This document shows positions 1-8,027 of a DNA stretch of 64,000 nucleotides, piece by piece. The notes under the pieces are model-generated. The model was not told the DNA's origin. It was given only the letters and a program-made list of their open reading frames with translations, and ran no database searches. The position numbers and the translations under genes were made by a program. The DNA comes from Elusimicrobiaceae bacterium (GTDB lineage Bacteria > Elusimicrobiota > Elusimicrobia > Elusimicrobiales > Elusimicrobiaceae). Location: contig JAFXGO010000008.1 in the NCBI GenBank assembly GCA_017520185.1, forward strand, positions 62,001 through 126,000, written 5' to 3'. How positions within the stretch are numbered: the stretch's first letter is position 1; the number at the start of each line of letters is the position of its first letter.

Positions 1-3
1 ATT

Positions 4-1044
4 TTAAGCAATCCTTCTACCATCCATTTCTTGCAAGGCTTTGACACGTTTGGAAATTGGCGGGTGGGTGGCCGTTAAACCGGAAAGAACACTAAAAAGG
101 CCCATTTTCTCAAGCGGATTGGCAATACACATCGCCGCCATACTGGCACGGCGGTCTAAGGCTTCTACCCGCGGGTCCCCACTGATTTTTTGTAAAGCGC
201 GTGCCAATGCGGCAGGGTTGCGCGTCATGTAGGCCGCTGTAGCATCGGCCTGATATTCCCTTGTGCGGGAAATAGCCAAACGAATCAGGGGAGCAATTAA
301 ATATCCGTATATGGCAAAAAATATACCTAATATTAAAAAGAATAAGGCCGTCGATCCTTTGTTTTTGCTGTTGGAACGGAGGGAACTTCTTAAACCCATA
401 CGAAAACAAATCTCCGCCAAAAACGTAAAGAACGATATCCCTGCTACGGTAATGAGCATCAGGCGGATATCGCGGTTTTGGATATGGGACAACTCATGGG
501 CGATTACTCCCTCCAGTTCGGCGCGCTCTAATTTTTGCACAATTCCCTTGGTAAGCGCGATGGAAGCATGATATGGGTCTCTGCCGGTAGCAAAGGCATT
601 GAGAGAGGAGTCATTAATAATGTAGACACGTGGCATCGGCATACCGCTGGCAATACACAGATTTTCTACCAAGCAATATATTTCAGGTTGGTCCTTGCGC
701 GTAATTTCCAGACCGCCGATACTCTTGATAATCATCATATCGCCCATAAAATAGGAAATCACTAACCACAGCACGGCCCCCAGCCAAAGCAAGGGCAATA
801 TATGCTCTGCTGCTTTATTGGTACGCTCTACAAGGATTTGAAAAGTACTGGGGTATTCTTCCACAGATTCATAATAGGCTGCCTCTTGCTCCGAAAGATA
901 ATTCGGGTCAGGCTGCAAACTAAAAATACCGAATAAAAAAAGATAAGATAATAAAGCAAAAGTCAGCGGAAAAAGCAAAACAAGCAGCCATGTGCGCCGC
1001 TTGTTTTGCGCTATAAAATCATAGGTAGTTAAAATTTTATTCAT
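4..1044 (-). CDS. htpX: M48 family membrane zinc metalloprotease, HtpX-like
   Basis: This is a 346-residue membrane protease of the M48 (HtpX/Ste24) family, which degrades misfolded membrane proteins. The zinc site HELSH is at residues 183-187. Hydrophobic segments lie near residues 18-40, 83-105 and 190-250, the last pair following the HExxH helix as in HtpX. The downstream zinc-ligand region reads SRTREYQADATAA. The start ATG overlaps the stop of the upstream lemA gene by one base (TAATG), so the two are translationally coupled. LemA-M48 pairing is a frequent bacterial arrangement. The loop between the first two membrane segments (about residues 40-75) is longer than in E. coli HtpX. The family call is firm; the substrate is unknown. 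Confidence 0.93.
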   Translation of the reverse strand: MNKILTTYDFIAQNKRRTWLLVLLFPLTFALLSYLFLFGIFSLQPDPNYLSEQEAAYYESVEEYPSTFQILVERTNKAAEHILPLLWLGAVLWLVISYFMGDMMIIKSIGGLEITRKDQPEIYCLVENLCIASGMPMPRVYIINDSSLNAFATGRDPYHASIALTKGIVQKLERAELEGVIAHELSHIQNRDIRLMLITVAGISFFTFLAEICFRMGLRSSLRSNSKNKGSTALFFLILGIFFAIYGYLIAPLIRLAISRTREYQADATAAYMTRNPAALARALQKISGDPRVEALDRRASMAAMCIANPLEKMGLFSVLSGLTATHPPISKRVKALQEMDGRRIA

Positions 1045-1607
1045 TAAAATTTAACATCCACAGCCTTACGGGCGGCTTGTTCGTCTTCGGAAAGTTCAAA
1101 AAATTCATATTTTTCGAAGTGAAACCACGTAGCTACCATATTGCTGGGGAACAGTTCCGTCTTGGTATTATAAGCAAGCACATTACCGTTGTAGAAGCGA
1201 CGGGCGGCTTGGATTTTGTCTTCCGTATCGCGCAATTCGCGTTGCAATTCCATGAAGTTTTGGTTGGCTTTTAAATCGGGATAATTTTCCGTCAAAGCAA
1301 AGACTGATTTCAAAGCACCCGTTAACACATTTTCATTTTTGGATACTTCGGCCATGCTGTTATGCGGGGCCATAGCGGCATTACGGGCCTGGATTACTTT
1401 TTCCAAAGTACCGCTTTCATGCGCGGCATATCCTTTCACCGTTTCTACCAAATTGGGAATCAAATCATAACGGCGCTTCATTTGTACTTCAATATCACTC
1501 CATGCCTCTTTTACGCGGTTTCTCAACGTCACAAAACCGTTATATGTCACCACAAAATAAATACCGATCACTACAATAATAATTACAGCTATTCCAATCC
1601 CTGTCAT
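1044..1607 (-). CDS. lemA: LemA family protein
   Basis: This 187-residue protein has an N-terminal membrane segment (about residues 3-23) followed by the helical LemA domain, with the family-typical stretch RNRVKEAWSDIEVQMKRRYD and then LIPNLVETVKGYA. The length is normal for the family. An AAGGAG Shine-Dalgarno sequence precedes the ATG. It is the first gene of a two-gene operon with the HtpX-like protease, sharing one base at the junction. LemA proteins are membrane-anchored helical-bundle proteins of poorly defined function. The constant linkage to M48 proteases suggests an adaptor role, which is inference. Confidence 0.93.
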   Translation of the reverse strand: MTGIGIAVIIIVVIGIYFVVTYNGFVTLRNRVKEAWSDIEVQMKRRYDLIPNLVETVKGYAAHESGTLEKVIQARNAAMAPHNSMAEVSKNENVLTGALKSVFALTENYPDLKANQNFMELQRELRDTEDKIQAARRFYNGNVLAYNTKTELFPSNMVATWFHFEKYEFFELSEDEQAARKAVDVKF

Positions 1608-1628
1608 TTGTTTTTTTCTCCTTACTTA

Positions 1629-2834
1629 CTATTTTAAAATTGGACTATCTTTTTTACAGCATTGAACATCTCTTCCTACTTTCCTTATGGTGTGTTTATA
1701 AAAATTAGCATGACATGTGACTCCAAGAAGATATTTTCCATTATCCTTAATTCTATTACAAAAACCCTCAGCCGCAGTAGATGTCCATACTATCCAAAAA
1801 TTCATAGTACAATTTGACGCACTTGATGGTTTTTTCAGATACTTTTCACAAAATTTTTTAGCGCCAAGACTTTTAAGATCATCAAACATGTCATCTTCAT
1901 TATATGTTAACTCCTTAGTCATGCAAAGTGTATTCGATGGTACGGATTCAGGATCACAATTTGTACTTTCATGTTTATTTCCTTCCCATTCAAAATAGTA
2001 ATCTACACAGCCATTATTTCCATCAACAGATTTGATATAAATATCACCATCACAAGTATCCGCTTTAGGAGAAAACACGTCCTCGGGGGAATTATATGCA
2101 TTGTAAACATCCCAGCACTTCCTTTCTTCTCCTCTAAACCCACAACTAAACTTATGAGCTGTATCCTCATCACAAGTATCCTTCAGTTGATCTGATTTTA
2201 AGTTTTCAACTTGATCACCATATGATTGGACGCATGGTGTAGGTGTAGCTAAAATTCCTTCTCCGCAAACTAAATACACACCATTTTTTCCGTCAATGGT
2301 CAAATTAGCCCAACTAATTTTATTGTCCGTAGCATCGCAGGTTGGAAAAGTTAAATAAGAGGCGCCTTCGGTTCCTCCCTGCAACTGCAAGGAATTAATG
2401 GTGGCAGTATTGGAGGAAATCAAATTAGTGACTGTGTTCCCATTCAAAAAAGTACCGTTTACCGTTAAATTCCCCCACACACTCAAGCGGGCATTTCCTG
2501 TATTAGAGCCATTACCCACATTCAGGGCAGTACCGCTTAAAACGGAATCTGCCGTATTGGGAGAGTACAACTCTAAATTACCTTCTTTTACAAGCACCGT
2601 ACCGGTATTTAAAGCTGCATTTGCCGTAGCGGTGGTGGTAGATTGCACCTTCAAAGACGTAGCATTTAAAGTACAAGAATTGCCTAACCCCACATCACAG
2701 GTATTACTGACCTTTAAGTCAGAATAAGACACATACGGCACCGGAAAGTAAGACACCATTTTAATATTACTTCCGGCCGCCCATACGGATACGGCACTAA
2801 AAAACAAAACTGATAATAAAGATAATTTTTTCAT
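1629..2834 (-). CDS. Exported Cys-rich surface protein, paralogue of the protein at 21494-22657
   Basis: I chose the ATG at 2834 because GGAG lies just upstream and the product then starts with a signal peptide (MKKLSLLSVLFFSAVSVWAA); 401 residues. After the signal is SYFPVPYVSYSDLKVS, then about 150 residues rich in N, T, S, V and L that read like short beta repeats, then a Cys-rich C-terminal half. The second family member in this window shares the plan and short blocks such as DTCDG, GC(V/T)D and DYYF. No catalytic motif is visible. It is probably a secreted or outer-surface protein, perhaps a fibre or adhesin, but I recognise no named family. It ends 22 bases before lemA. Confidence 0.7.
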   Translation of the reverse strand: MKKLSLLSVLFFSAVSVWAAGSNIKMVSYFPVPYVSYSDLKVSNTCDVGLGNSCTLNATSLKVQSTTTATANAALNTGTVLVKEGNLELYSPNTADSVLSGTALNVGNGSNTGNARLSVWGNLTVNGTFLNGNTVTNLISSNTATINSLQLQGGTEGASYLTFPTCDATDNKISWANLTIDGKNGVYLVCGEGILATPTPCVQSYGDQVENLKSDQLKDTCDEDTAHKFSCGFRGEERKCWDVYNAYNSPEDVFSPKADTCDGDIYIKSVDGNNGCVDYYFEWEGNKHESTNCDPESVPSNTLCMTKELTYNEDDMFDDLKSLGAKKFCEKYLKKPSSASNCTMNFWIVWTSTAAEGFCNRIKDNGKYLLGVTCHANFYKHTIRKVGRDVQCCKKDSPILK

Positions 2835-2946
2835 AATCCTCTCCGCCCACATAACTATATACACACACCAAAAATTTATCAAAAATAAGGAAGTATAGTC
2901 AAGTATTTTATGCCTAAAAGCAAAAGCGAAATTTTTCTTTATTTTA

Positions 2947-2952
2947 TATACT
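2947..2952 (+). promoter_or_regulatory. -10 element TATACT placed for a leaderless transcript of the gene at 2959
   Basis: TATACT ends six bases before the ATG at 2959, and no Shine-Dalgarno sequence precedes that ATG. The expected transcription start falls on or beside the start codon. The -35 region is weak. One of a recurring set in this window. Confidence 0.45.
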
Positions 2953-2958
2953 GTCTAT

Positions 2959-3690
2959 ATGTTGATGGGTTTTTTACAAAGTTTTTGGTTTCCGTGTTAT
3001 CACCGTTTTTCGCGCATCAGCGCATGGAAGACGGCTCTGTTTGCTTTGTGGTTGCTATTGGTGGGCATGCTGATTTTTAATGTATATTTTATTGTCCAAA
3101 CCAACAAACAATTACCTGTTTTTTTAAAGTCTTTACCCACTATTTCTTTTGCCGACGGAGAGATGACGGCCCCTTTAACCAAACTGACACTAGCCGTACC
3201 CAAAACACAGTATCAAATTATTTTGGATACAACGGCAACTCAGCCCCCCTCTTTGCAAACTTTTTTTGATGATAAAATCATGCTCTTTGTATCCAAAAGT
3301 CACTTTTACGTCCCTTCCGTAGCGGGCCTGCAGGCTCAATCCATTGCCAAAGAATGGAACGTCAATCTTACGCCCCAATGGTTTAAAGAAAAAGAGCAGG
3401 ACATCAAGTCCGTCTTGCAAACTGTATTTTTTGTGGTTTCTTTTTTTGTTATGCTTTTCTTTTTCTTAGGCTCTTTTTGTATGGCGGCGGCGGTCATTTT
3501 CTTATGGCAGGGATTTACGCAAAAACGCGTACCGCTAAGCGTGCGCCTGCGGTGGGCGGTTTTTCTACAAGGGCCGGCATTGGCTTTGTTTGCACTTAAT
3601 CTATTCATTTCCGTACCGCTGTTTTTGTTTGCCGTTTTTATTTTATTTATGATGTACAGTCAACAAATTTACAATACTTTACCCGAGTAA
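2959..3690 (+). CDS. DUF1189-like integral membrane protein
   Basis: This 243-residue membrane protein has one N-terminal membrane segment (about residues 27-48), an extracytoplasmic domain of about 100 residues (about 50-150), then three hydrophobic segments (about 155-185, 195-215 and 215-235). This layout resembles DUF1189 proteins, whose function is unknown. The start is uncertain by two codons (ATG at 2959 or 2965). There is no ribosome binding site but a -10 hexamer sits six bases upstream, suggesting leaderless expression. It ends 13 bases before queD, so it may be the first gene of the queuosine/folate operon, although nothing in it suggests a role in pterin chemistry. Confidence 0.7.
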   Translation: MLMGFLQSFWFPCYHRFSRISAWKTALFALWLLLVGMLIFNVYFIVQTNKQLPVFLKSLPTISFADGEMTAPLTKLTLAVPKTQYQIILDTTATQPPSLQTFFDDKIMLFVSKSHFYVPSVAGLQAQSIAKEWNVNLTPQWFKEKEQDIKSVLQTVFFVVSFFVMLFFFLGSFCMAAAVIFLWQGFTQKRVPLSVRLRWAVFLQGPALALFALNLFISVPLFLFAVFILFMMYSQQIYNTLPE

Positions 3691-3703
3691 AAGAGGTATA
3701 TCT

Positions 3704-4048
3704 ATGCTACTTAAAATCATTCGCAAATTCAGTTCTGCTCATCGTCTTCCGCATTATGACGGACCTTGTTATCAACTTCATGGGCATACATGGAAGGTGG
3801 TTTTTTTGATAGAAGGAGAAGTGCAACCTAATGGCATGGTGCACGATTTCAAAGTGCTAAAAAAATTGCTGGATGAGCAACTGCCCGACCATCAATACTT
3901 AAACGATTTGGTAGAAAACCCTACCGCCGAAAACTTGGCCCCTTATTTATTTAATAAGGTACGTCAAGTTTTGCAACCTTTAAATTTAACTTTAAAATCT
4001 ATAGAATTGTGGGAAAATGAAAATGCAGCAGCCGTTTTTGAAGGTTAA
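3704..4048 (+). CDS. queD: 6-carboxytetrahydropterin synthase (QueD)
   Basis: QueD converts dihydroneopterin triphosphate to 6-carboxy-5,6,7,8-tetrahydropterin in queuosine synthesis. The 114-residue protein keeps the zinc histidines His13 (SSAH) and His26/His28 (LHGH) and the catalytic Cys22 in CYQLHGH, with the usual D(H)QYLND and PTAEN(L/I)A blocks and the C-terminal Glu in IELWE. The start has a GAGG ribosome site. Its last 32 bases overlap queE. A second PTPS-fold protein lies in the same operon (5969-6319) but lacks this Cys, so the two paralogues can be told apart: this one is the queuosine enzyme. Confidence 0.93.
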   Translation: MLLKIIRKFSSAHRLPHYDGPCYQLHGHTWKVVFLIEGEVQPNGMVHDFKVLKKLLDEQLPDHQYLNDLVENPTAENLAPYLFNKVRQVLQPLNLTLKSIELWENENAAAVFEG

Positions 4049-4616
4049 CGAAATTTTTTATTCTATTCAAGGGGAAGGCCCCCATAGCGGTATGGCGGCG
4101 GTATTTGTACGCTTGGCCGGATGCAGTATGGGGTGTGATTTTTGTGATACCAAATACGCTTTTGCACAGGGAGAGATGCTAAGCATTGCTCAAATTGTGC
4201 AACAGATGAGCCAGCACCCCTGTCGCAATGCCATTATCACCGGCGGAGAACCGACTGAGCAAGATTTTGCCGCTTTGGCAGTTGCATTAAAAAAAGAAGG
4301 TTGGACCGTACACATGGAAAGCAACGGTGCGCAAGTAGCAGACGTCAGCGCCATTGATTTTTTGGTTATCTCACCTAAAAAATACGTTAGTCAAGAAATG
4401 TTAAAAAAAGCCCATGCCATCAAAATAGTGGTAGGCCAACAGAGTGACTTGCAAGATTTAAAAAGTTATTTTCAATATGCAAACGAGCGTACCGCCGTTT
4501 GCCTACAGCCCGAAAGCAATTTACAGGAGAACATTGACCTATGCGTAAAATTAATAAAGCAAAATCCGTTTCTAAGGCTCAGCCTACAAATGCACAAAAT
4601 GGCAAAAATAAAATAG
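4017..4616 (+). CDS. queE: 7-carboxy-7-deazaguanine synthase (QueE), radical SAM
   Basis: QueE is the radical SAM enzyme that rearranges the QueD product into 7-carboxy-7-deazaguanine. The N-terminal region reads FYSIQGEGPHSG followed by the iron-sulfur motif CSMGCDFC (CX3CX2C) and DT, all typical. ITGGEPT is the following substrate/SAM loop. At 199 residues it is slightly short for the family. The start overlaps queD by 32 bases; a second Met two codons later (4023) is an alternative start. The 3' end overlaps folE by 76 bases. Such long overlaps suggest tight coupling of the three genes. Confidence 0.92.
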   Translation: MKMQQPFLKVNEIFYSIQGEGPHSGMAAVFVRLAGCSMGCDFCDTKYAFAQGEMLSIAQIVQQMSQHPCRNAIITGGEPTEQDFAALAVALKKEGWTVHMESNGAQVADVSAIDFLVISPKKYVSQEMLKKAHAIKIVVGQQSDLQDLKSYFQYANERTAVCLQPESNLQENIDLCVKLIKQNPFLRLSLQMHKMAKIK

Positions 4617-5170
4617 CCAAAGTTTCTAAGGAAAAAATTTTACAAAACCTGCGCGAAATTTTGGCCTATATTGGAGATGACCCCAATAGAGAAGGCCTCT
4701 TAGAAACACCGCAACGCATTTTGCGCAGTTGGGACAAACTATACGGCGGATATAAACAAAAACCGCAAGACGTGCTTAAAACCTTTACCGAAGGTTCCTG
4801 CGAAGAAATGGTGGTGCTCAAAGACATTGAGTTTTACTCCACTTGCGAACATCATTTGCAGCCTTTCTTTGGCACGATCAGCATCGGCTACCTGCCCAAA
4901 GACCGCGTACTCGGTATCTCTAAGTTAGCACGCTTGGTGGAGGTGTTTGCTCGTCGGTTGCAAATTCAAGAAAAATTGGTGGCAGAAATTGCCGACAGTT
5001 TAATGCAAACCCTTCAACCGCATGGTGTCATGGTGGTTTGTAAGGCCAAACATATGTGCATCAGTTCTCGCGGTATTGAAAAACACAATGCCGTTATGGT
5101 GACCAGTGCCATTCGCGGTGCGTTTAAAAAGTTAGAAGTTCGCAGCGAATTTTTGGAAATGATTAAATAG
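4541..5170 (+). CDS. folE: GTP cyclohydrolase I (FolE)
   Basis: FolE opens GTP to dihydroneopterin triphosphate, the common precursor of folate and queuosine. The 209-residue protein has the zinc ligands Cys102 (STCEHHLQPF) and Cys173 (HMCISSRG), the core motif ISKLARLVEVFARRLQIQE and the C-terminal TSAIRGAF. An extra basic N-terminal stretch of about 27 residues, lying in the overlap with queE, precedes the conserved domain. An AGGAGA about 11 bases upstream supports the start at 4541, though a later start is possible. Its place between queDE and folP-folK explains the joint operon, since both pathways draw on its product. Confidence 0.93.
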   Translation: MRKINKAKSVSKAQPTNAQNGKNKIAKVSKEKILQNLREILAYIGDDPNREGLLETPQRILRSWDKLYGGYKQKPQDVLKTFTEGSCEEMVVLKDIEFYSTCEHHLQPFFGTISIGYLPKDRVLGISKLARLVEVFARRLQIQEKLVAEIADSLMQTLQPHGVMVVCKAKHMCISSRGIEKHNAVMVTSAIRGAFKKLEVRSEFLEMIK

Positions 5171-5177
5171 GATTTGT

Positions 5178-5972
5178 ATGACTGCCAAAATCATGGGTAT
5201 CGTTAATGCCACTCCGGATTCTTTTTATGACGGAGACCCGCAAAACAATTTAGACAAACTCTTAGCCAAATGCCGCCAACACATTGAAGACGGCGCCTCT
5301 ATTTTGGATATCGGTGGAGAGTCCACCCGCCCTTTTGCCACCCCTGTATCGGCGGAAGAAGAAATTGCCCGCACCTTAGAGTTGGTCAAATCCGCGCGCC
5401 AAATGTGGCCGGATATCTTGCTATCACAAGACACTTACAAAATTCCCGTTGCTTTAGAATCTTTAAAAGCAGGGGCAAATATGATTAATGACATTAGCGG
5501 TACGCCGGATCCGGAGATGTTTAAATTGGTAAAAGACTTCGGCGCTCATATTGTGATTACACACAATCGCGGCAATAGTCAAACAATGCACGAACACACG
5601 CAATATCAAGATTTAATAGCAGAAGTAAAAGATTTTTTGGCAAAAAAGATAGAAGAAGCATTAAAAGTAGGATTGTCTATGGAACAAATCATCATAGATC
5701 CCGGCTTTGGTTTTGCCAAAACCAGAGAGCAAAATTACCATCTTTTAGCCCACTGTGGCGAATTTAAAAAATTAGGGGCAAGAATGTTAATTGGACTTTC
5801 ACATAAAAAATTCTTAAGCCAGCCCTCTGAAAAACCCCCCAAACGCAAAACCCAAACTCTATGCGCTCATTTTGCTGCTTTGCAAGCAGGAGCGAACATT
5901 TTACGCGTACATGAATCTAAAGAAACCCAAAAAGTGATACACTTTTTTAATGAATTGGAGGCTAACTCATGA
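5178..5972 (+). CDS. folP: Dihydropteroate synthase (FolP)
   Basis: FolP joins 6-hydroxymethyl-dihydropterin diphosphate to p-aminobenzoate. The 264-residue TIM barrel starts MGIVNATPDSF (residues 6-16), followed by GASILDIGGESTRP, the MINDISG strand and IDPGFGFAKT, all signature blocks of the family. The usual Met-His at the MH(N) position reads THNRG here. The gene starts seven bases after folE and its stop overlaps the next start (ATGA). Length is normal. Confidence 0.93.
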   Translation: MTAKIMGIVNATPDSFYDGDPQNNLDKLLAKCRQHIEDGASILDIGGESTRPFATPVSAEEEIARTLELVKSARQMWPDILLSQDTYKIPVALESLKAGANMINDISGTPDPEMFKLVKDFGAHIVITHNRGNSQTMHEHTQYQDLIAEVKDFLAKKIEEALKVGLSMEQIIIDPGFGFAKTREQNYHLLAHCGEFKKLGARMLIGLSHKKFLSQPSEKPPKRKTQTLCAHFAALQAGANILRVHESKETQKVIHFFNELEANS

Positions 5973-6319
5973 GCAAAGTATATTTGACCCAAGCAGGCTC
6001 TTTCCATGCCAAACACAGCCATGACGGTACTTTGGCAGAACCTTTACATGATCATCTGTTCCGCTACGAAGCCACCTTTTACGGCGATATTAATGAAGAA
6101 TATTTTTTAATTGATTTTCGTCAAATCAGCCAACTGTTTAAAACAGAATTGGAAAAAGGTTTAGAAGGATCTGATTTAACCACATTTTTACCTTTCCCTA
6201 CTGCCGAAAGTTTAGCCATTTGGATTTACAATCGAGTCAAGGCCAAAATGCCCAAACTCTACAGCATAAAAGTGGCCGAAGACGTAGACCGTTGGGTAGA
6301 GTATAGAGGCGAGGAATAA
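5969..6319 (+). CDS. PTPS-III-type 6-pyruvoyl-tetrahydropterin synthase homologue, predicted FolB substitute
   Basis: This 116-residue PTPS-fold protein keeps three zinc histidines (His16 in FHAKH, His27 and His29 in LHDH) but lacks the catalytic Cys of QueD. Instead Glu24 sits in AEPLHDH, an ExxHxH arrangement. In the PTPS-III family an active-site Glu replaces or accompanies the Cys, and members of that family replace dihydroneopterin aldolase, forming 6-hydroxymethyl-dihydropterin. The gene lies between folP (4-base overlap) and folK (1-base overlap), where folB often sits, and no folB is seen in the window. The PTPS fold is seen directly; the FolB-bypass role is inferred from family knowledge and context. 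Confidence 0.82.
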   Translation: MSKVYLTQAGSFHAKHSHDGTLAEPLHDHLFRYEATFYGDINEEYFLIDFRQISQLFKTELEKGLEGSDLTTFLPFPTAESLAIWIYNRVKAKMPKLYSIKVAEDVDRWVEYRGEE

Positions 6320-6810
6320 TGCCTCAAGCTGTTTTAGCACTTGGCAGCAATCAGGGCAACCCCAAAGAAAATTTGGAGCGTGCCATCACCGCTTTAAGCG
6401 CGTTAGGTACGGTGAAAGAGGTTGCCCCTTTTATTCTTTCAGAACCGGAAGGATACGATGCGCAACCGGATTTTGTAAATACCGTTCTTATTTTATCTAC
6501 TCCTTATCAACCGACGGATTTACTAAGAAAACTAAAAGAACTAGAAACCAAATTAGGCCGCGTTCCCACGTTTAAAAACGGACCGCGCGTAATTGATTTG
6601 GATATTCTTTTTTATGATGATCAAGTAATTTTTGATACTGATATTATGCTCTTTGTGCCTCATCCGCGTTTACCACAAAGAGAGTTTGTTTTAAAACCAC
6701 TTAGTTATATTTTGCCGGATTTTATACATCCTCAACTCCAAAAGAGTGTGACACAGTTGTACCGAGAGTTAATGCGAAAAAAAGCAAAAGTGACCTGTAA
6801 AATTTTGTAA
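6319..6810 (+). CDS. folK: HPPK: 2-amino-4-hydroxy-6-hydroxymethyldihydropteridine diphosphokinase (FolK)
   Basis: FolK transfers pyrophosphate from ATP to 6-hydroxymethyl-dihydropterin, directly upstream of FolP in the pathway. The 163-residue protein starts VLALGSNQGNP (ALGSNxG), contains EVAPFILSEPEGY and PDFVN, the metal-binding PRVIDLDIL and the HPRLPQREFVLKPL block. Its start overlaps the stop of the PTPS-III gene (TAATG). It is the last biosynthetic gene of the operon; a lipoprotein gene follows 33 bases later. Confidence 0.94.
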   Translation: MPQAVLALGSNQGNPKENLERAITALSALGTVKEVAPFILSEPEGYDAQPDFVNTVLILSTPYQPTDLLRKLKELETKLGRVPTFKNGPRVIDLDILFYDDQVIFDTDIMLFVPHPRLPQREFVLKPLSYILPDFIHPQLQKSVTQLYRELMRKKAKVTCKIL

Positions 6811-6843
6811 AATATAGCCTGAGTTTTCTTGCGGAGTTTTGGT

Positions 6844-7272
6844 ATGAAAAAAATGCTGTTTTTGGTTGTAAGCATATTACTTTTAGGGGCCTGTCATTCC
6901 AGAAAAGCTGAACCGGGCCGCGTGGGGAATATGTATTTTTCAACGGTAGCGTTTGAAGTCAATGGAGATGAAATCAAATTATCTTCATACAAATTTATTG
7001 ATGAAGCCGTAAAAGTATACAAAAAAGACCCGTCTGTCAAAATAGAAGTGCGCGGTTATACCGATGCCAGTGGCAGCGAAAAGAAAAACTTAGCATTATC
7101 TAAAAAAAGAGCCAATAAAGTGGCCAATTCTCTGCAAATTCGTGGAGTTCCGGCAGAAAACATTTCTGCCAAAGGCTATGGCTCAGCCAATCCGATTGTT
7201 TCCAACAATACACCGGAAGGCCGTGAGCAAAACCGCCGTGTGGAGATAGAATTTCCCTATCCCCTCAATTAA
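6844..7272 (+). CDS. OmpA-domain lipoprotein (Pal-like)
   Basis: I place the start at 6844 (GGAG upstream), giving 142 residues that begin with a lipoprotein signal ending LLLGAC. A compact OmpA C-terminal domain follows with the peptidoglycan-binding pattern VRGYTDASGSEKKN(L)ALSKKRANKVANSL and ending NRRVEIEF. This is the plan of Pal-type lipoproteins that anchor the outer membrane to peptidoglycan. A paralogue follows directly. A hairpin between the two (7280-7308) may separate their transcription. No tol genes are in the window, so a Pal role is a guess. Confidence 0.85.
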   Translation: MKKMLFLVVSILLLGACHSRKAEPGRVGNMYFSTVAFEVNGDEIKLSSYKFIDEAVKVYKKDPSVKIEVRGYTDASGSEKKNLALSKKRANKVANSLQIRGVPAENISAKGYGSANPIVSNNTPEGREQNRRVEIEFPYPLN

Positions 7273-7279
7273 TTTGTAA

Positions 7280-7308
7280 TAAAATCCGTATCTGCAAGAG
7301 CGGATTTT
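7280..7308 (+). terminator. Hairpin between the two OmpA-domain lipoprotein genes
   Basis: AAATCCG pairs with CGGATTT around a 12-base loop, followed by a T run. It is a modest intrinsic terminator or attenuator between the paralogues. Confidence 0.5.
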
Positions 7309-7326
7309 TTGTTTAAAGGAGAGAAC

Positions 7327-7971
7327 ATGAAAAAAGTAGCTTTACTTTGCGCAGTCGCTATCTGTTTAGCCGCCTGCCATTGTGAAAGAAGAACCACCGG
7401 CACCCCGTGTCGCAAAGCCTCCTGTCAGGCTGCTAACGTTGCCAGTCAGAATGCTCAAAAAGAAGCTGCCTCCAAGCAGACTACTTCTCAAAAAACGGCT
7501 GCTGAAAAAAAGGCCGCTACCGAAAAAAAGACCACTGCTGAAAAAAAGGCTGCTGTTGAAAAAAAGGCGGCTGAGCAAGCCTCTGCCTTAAACTCCGTAG
7601 GTAATGCCACTTACGAAGGGAACATGATTTCTTTGAAATTCAAAGAGCCTATCCACTTCGCTTACAATAGTGATAAAATTGCCGCTTCTTCCAACAAAAA
7701 TTTAGAAGCCACCGCCAATATACTCAAAAAATATCCTAACAACAAAGTGACCGTAAAAGGATATACCGATTCTTTAGGCGATCCGCTGTATAACATTGAC
7801 TTATCTCAGCGCAGAGCCCAAGCGGTAGCTAACGCTTTGGTAGAACGTGGTGTAAAGGCAGAAAATGTATCCGCCATCGGTTTTGGTTCTGCCAATCCCA
7901 TAGCTACTAATAAAACCTCTGTCGGTCGCGCGCAAAACCGCCGTGTGGAACTGCAAATTGAAGTAAAATAG
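7327..7971 (+). CDS. OmpA-domain lipoprotein with Lys/Ala-rich repeat linker
   Basis: The start at 7327 is set by AAAGGAGAGAAC just upstream. The 214-residue product has a lipoprotein signal ending CLAAC, a linker with about five copies of an (A/T)EKKAA-type unit (about residues 50-85, likely helical or coiled coil), then an OmpA peptidoglycan-binding domain (VKGYTDSLGDPLYNIDLSQR, ending QNRRVELQI). The linker probably spans the periplasm between membrane and cell wall. It resembles the preceding gene in the OmpA domain but adds the linker. A strong terminator follows at 7990-8010. Confidence 0.83.
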   Translation: MKKVALLCAVAICLAACHCERRTTGTPCRKASCQAANVASQNAQKEAASKQTTSQKTAAEKKAATEKKTTAEKKAAVEKKAAEQASALNSVGNATYEGNMISLKFKEPIHFAYNSDKIAASSNKNLEATANILKKYPNNKVTVKGYTDSLGDPLYNIDLSQRRAQAVANALVERGVKAENVSAIGFGSANPIATNKTSVGRAQNRRVELQIEVK

Positions 7972-7985
7972 ACTTTTCTCTACAA

Positions 7986-8015
7986 CAAAAACCCCGCCTT
8001 GAGCGGGGTTTTTTA
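7986..8015. terminator. Bidirectional terminator between the OmpA lipoprotein gene and era
   Basis: AACCCCGC (7990-7997) pairs with GCGGGGTT (8003-8010), with A and T runs on the two sides, serving both convergent genes. Confidence 0.85.
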
Positions 8016-8027
8016 TGCAAAAATAAT

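Noticed and set aside
7382-7591. Lys/Leu-rich frame overlapping the Ala/Lys-rich lipoprotein
   Set aside because: It is a frame-shifted reading of the EKKAA repeats and has no start signals.
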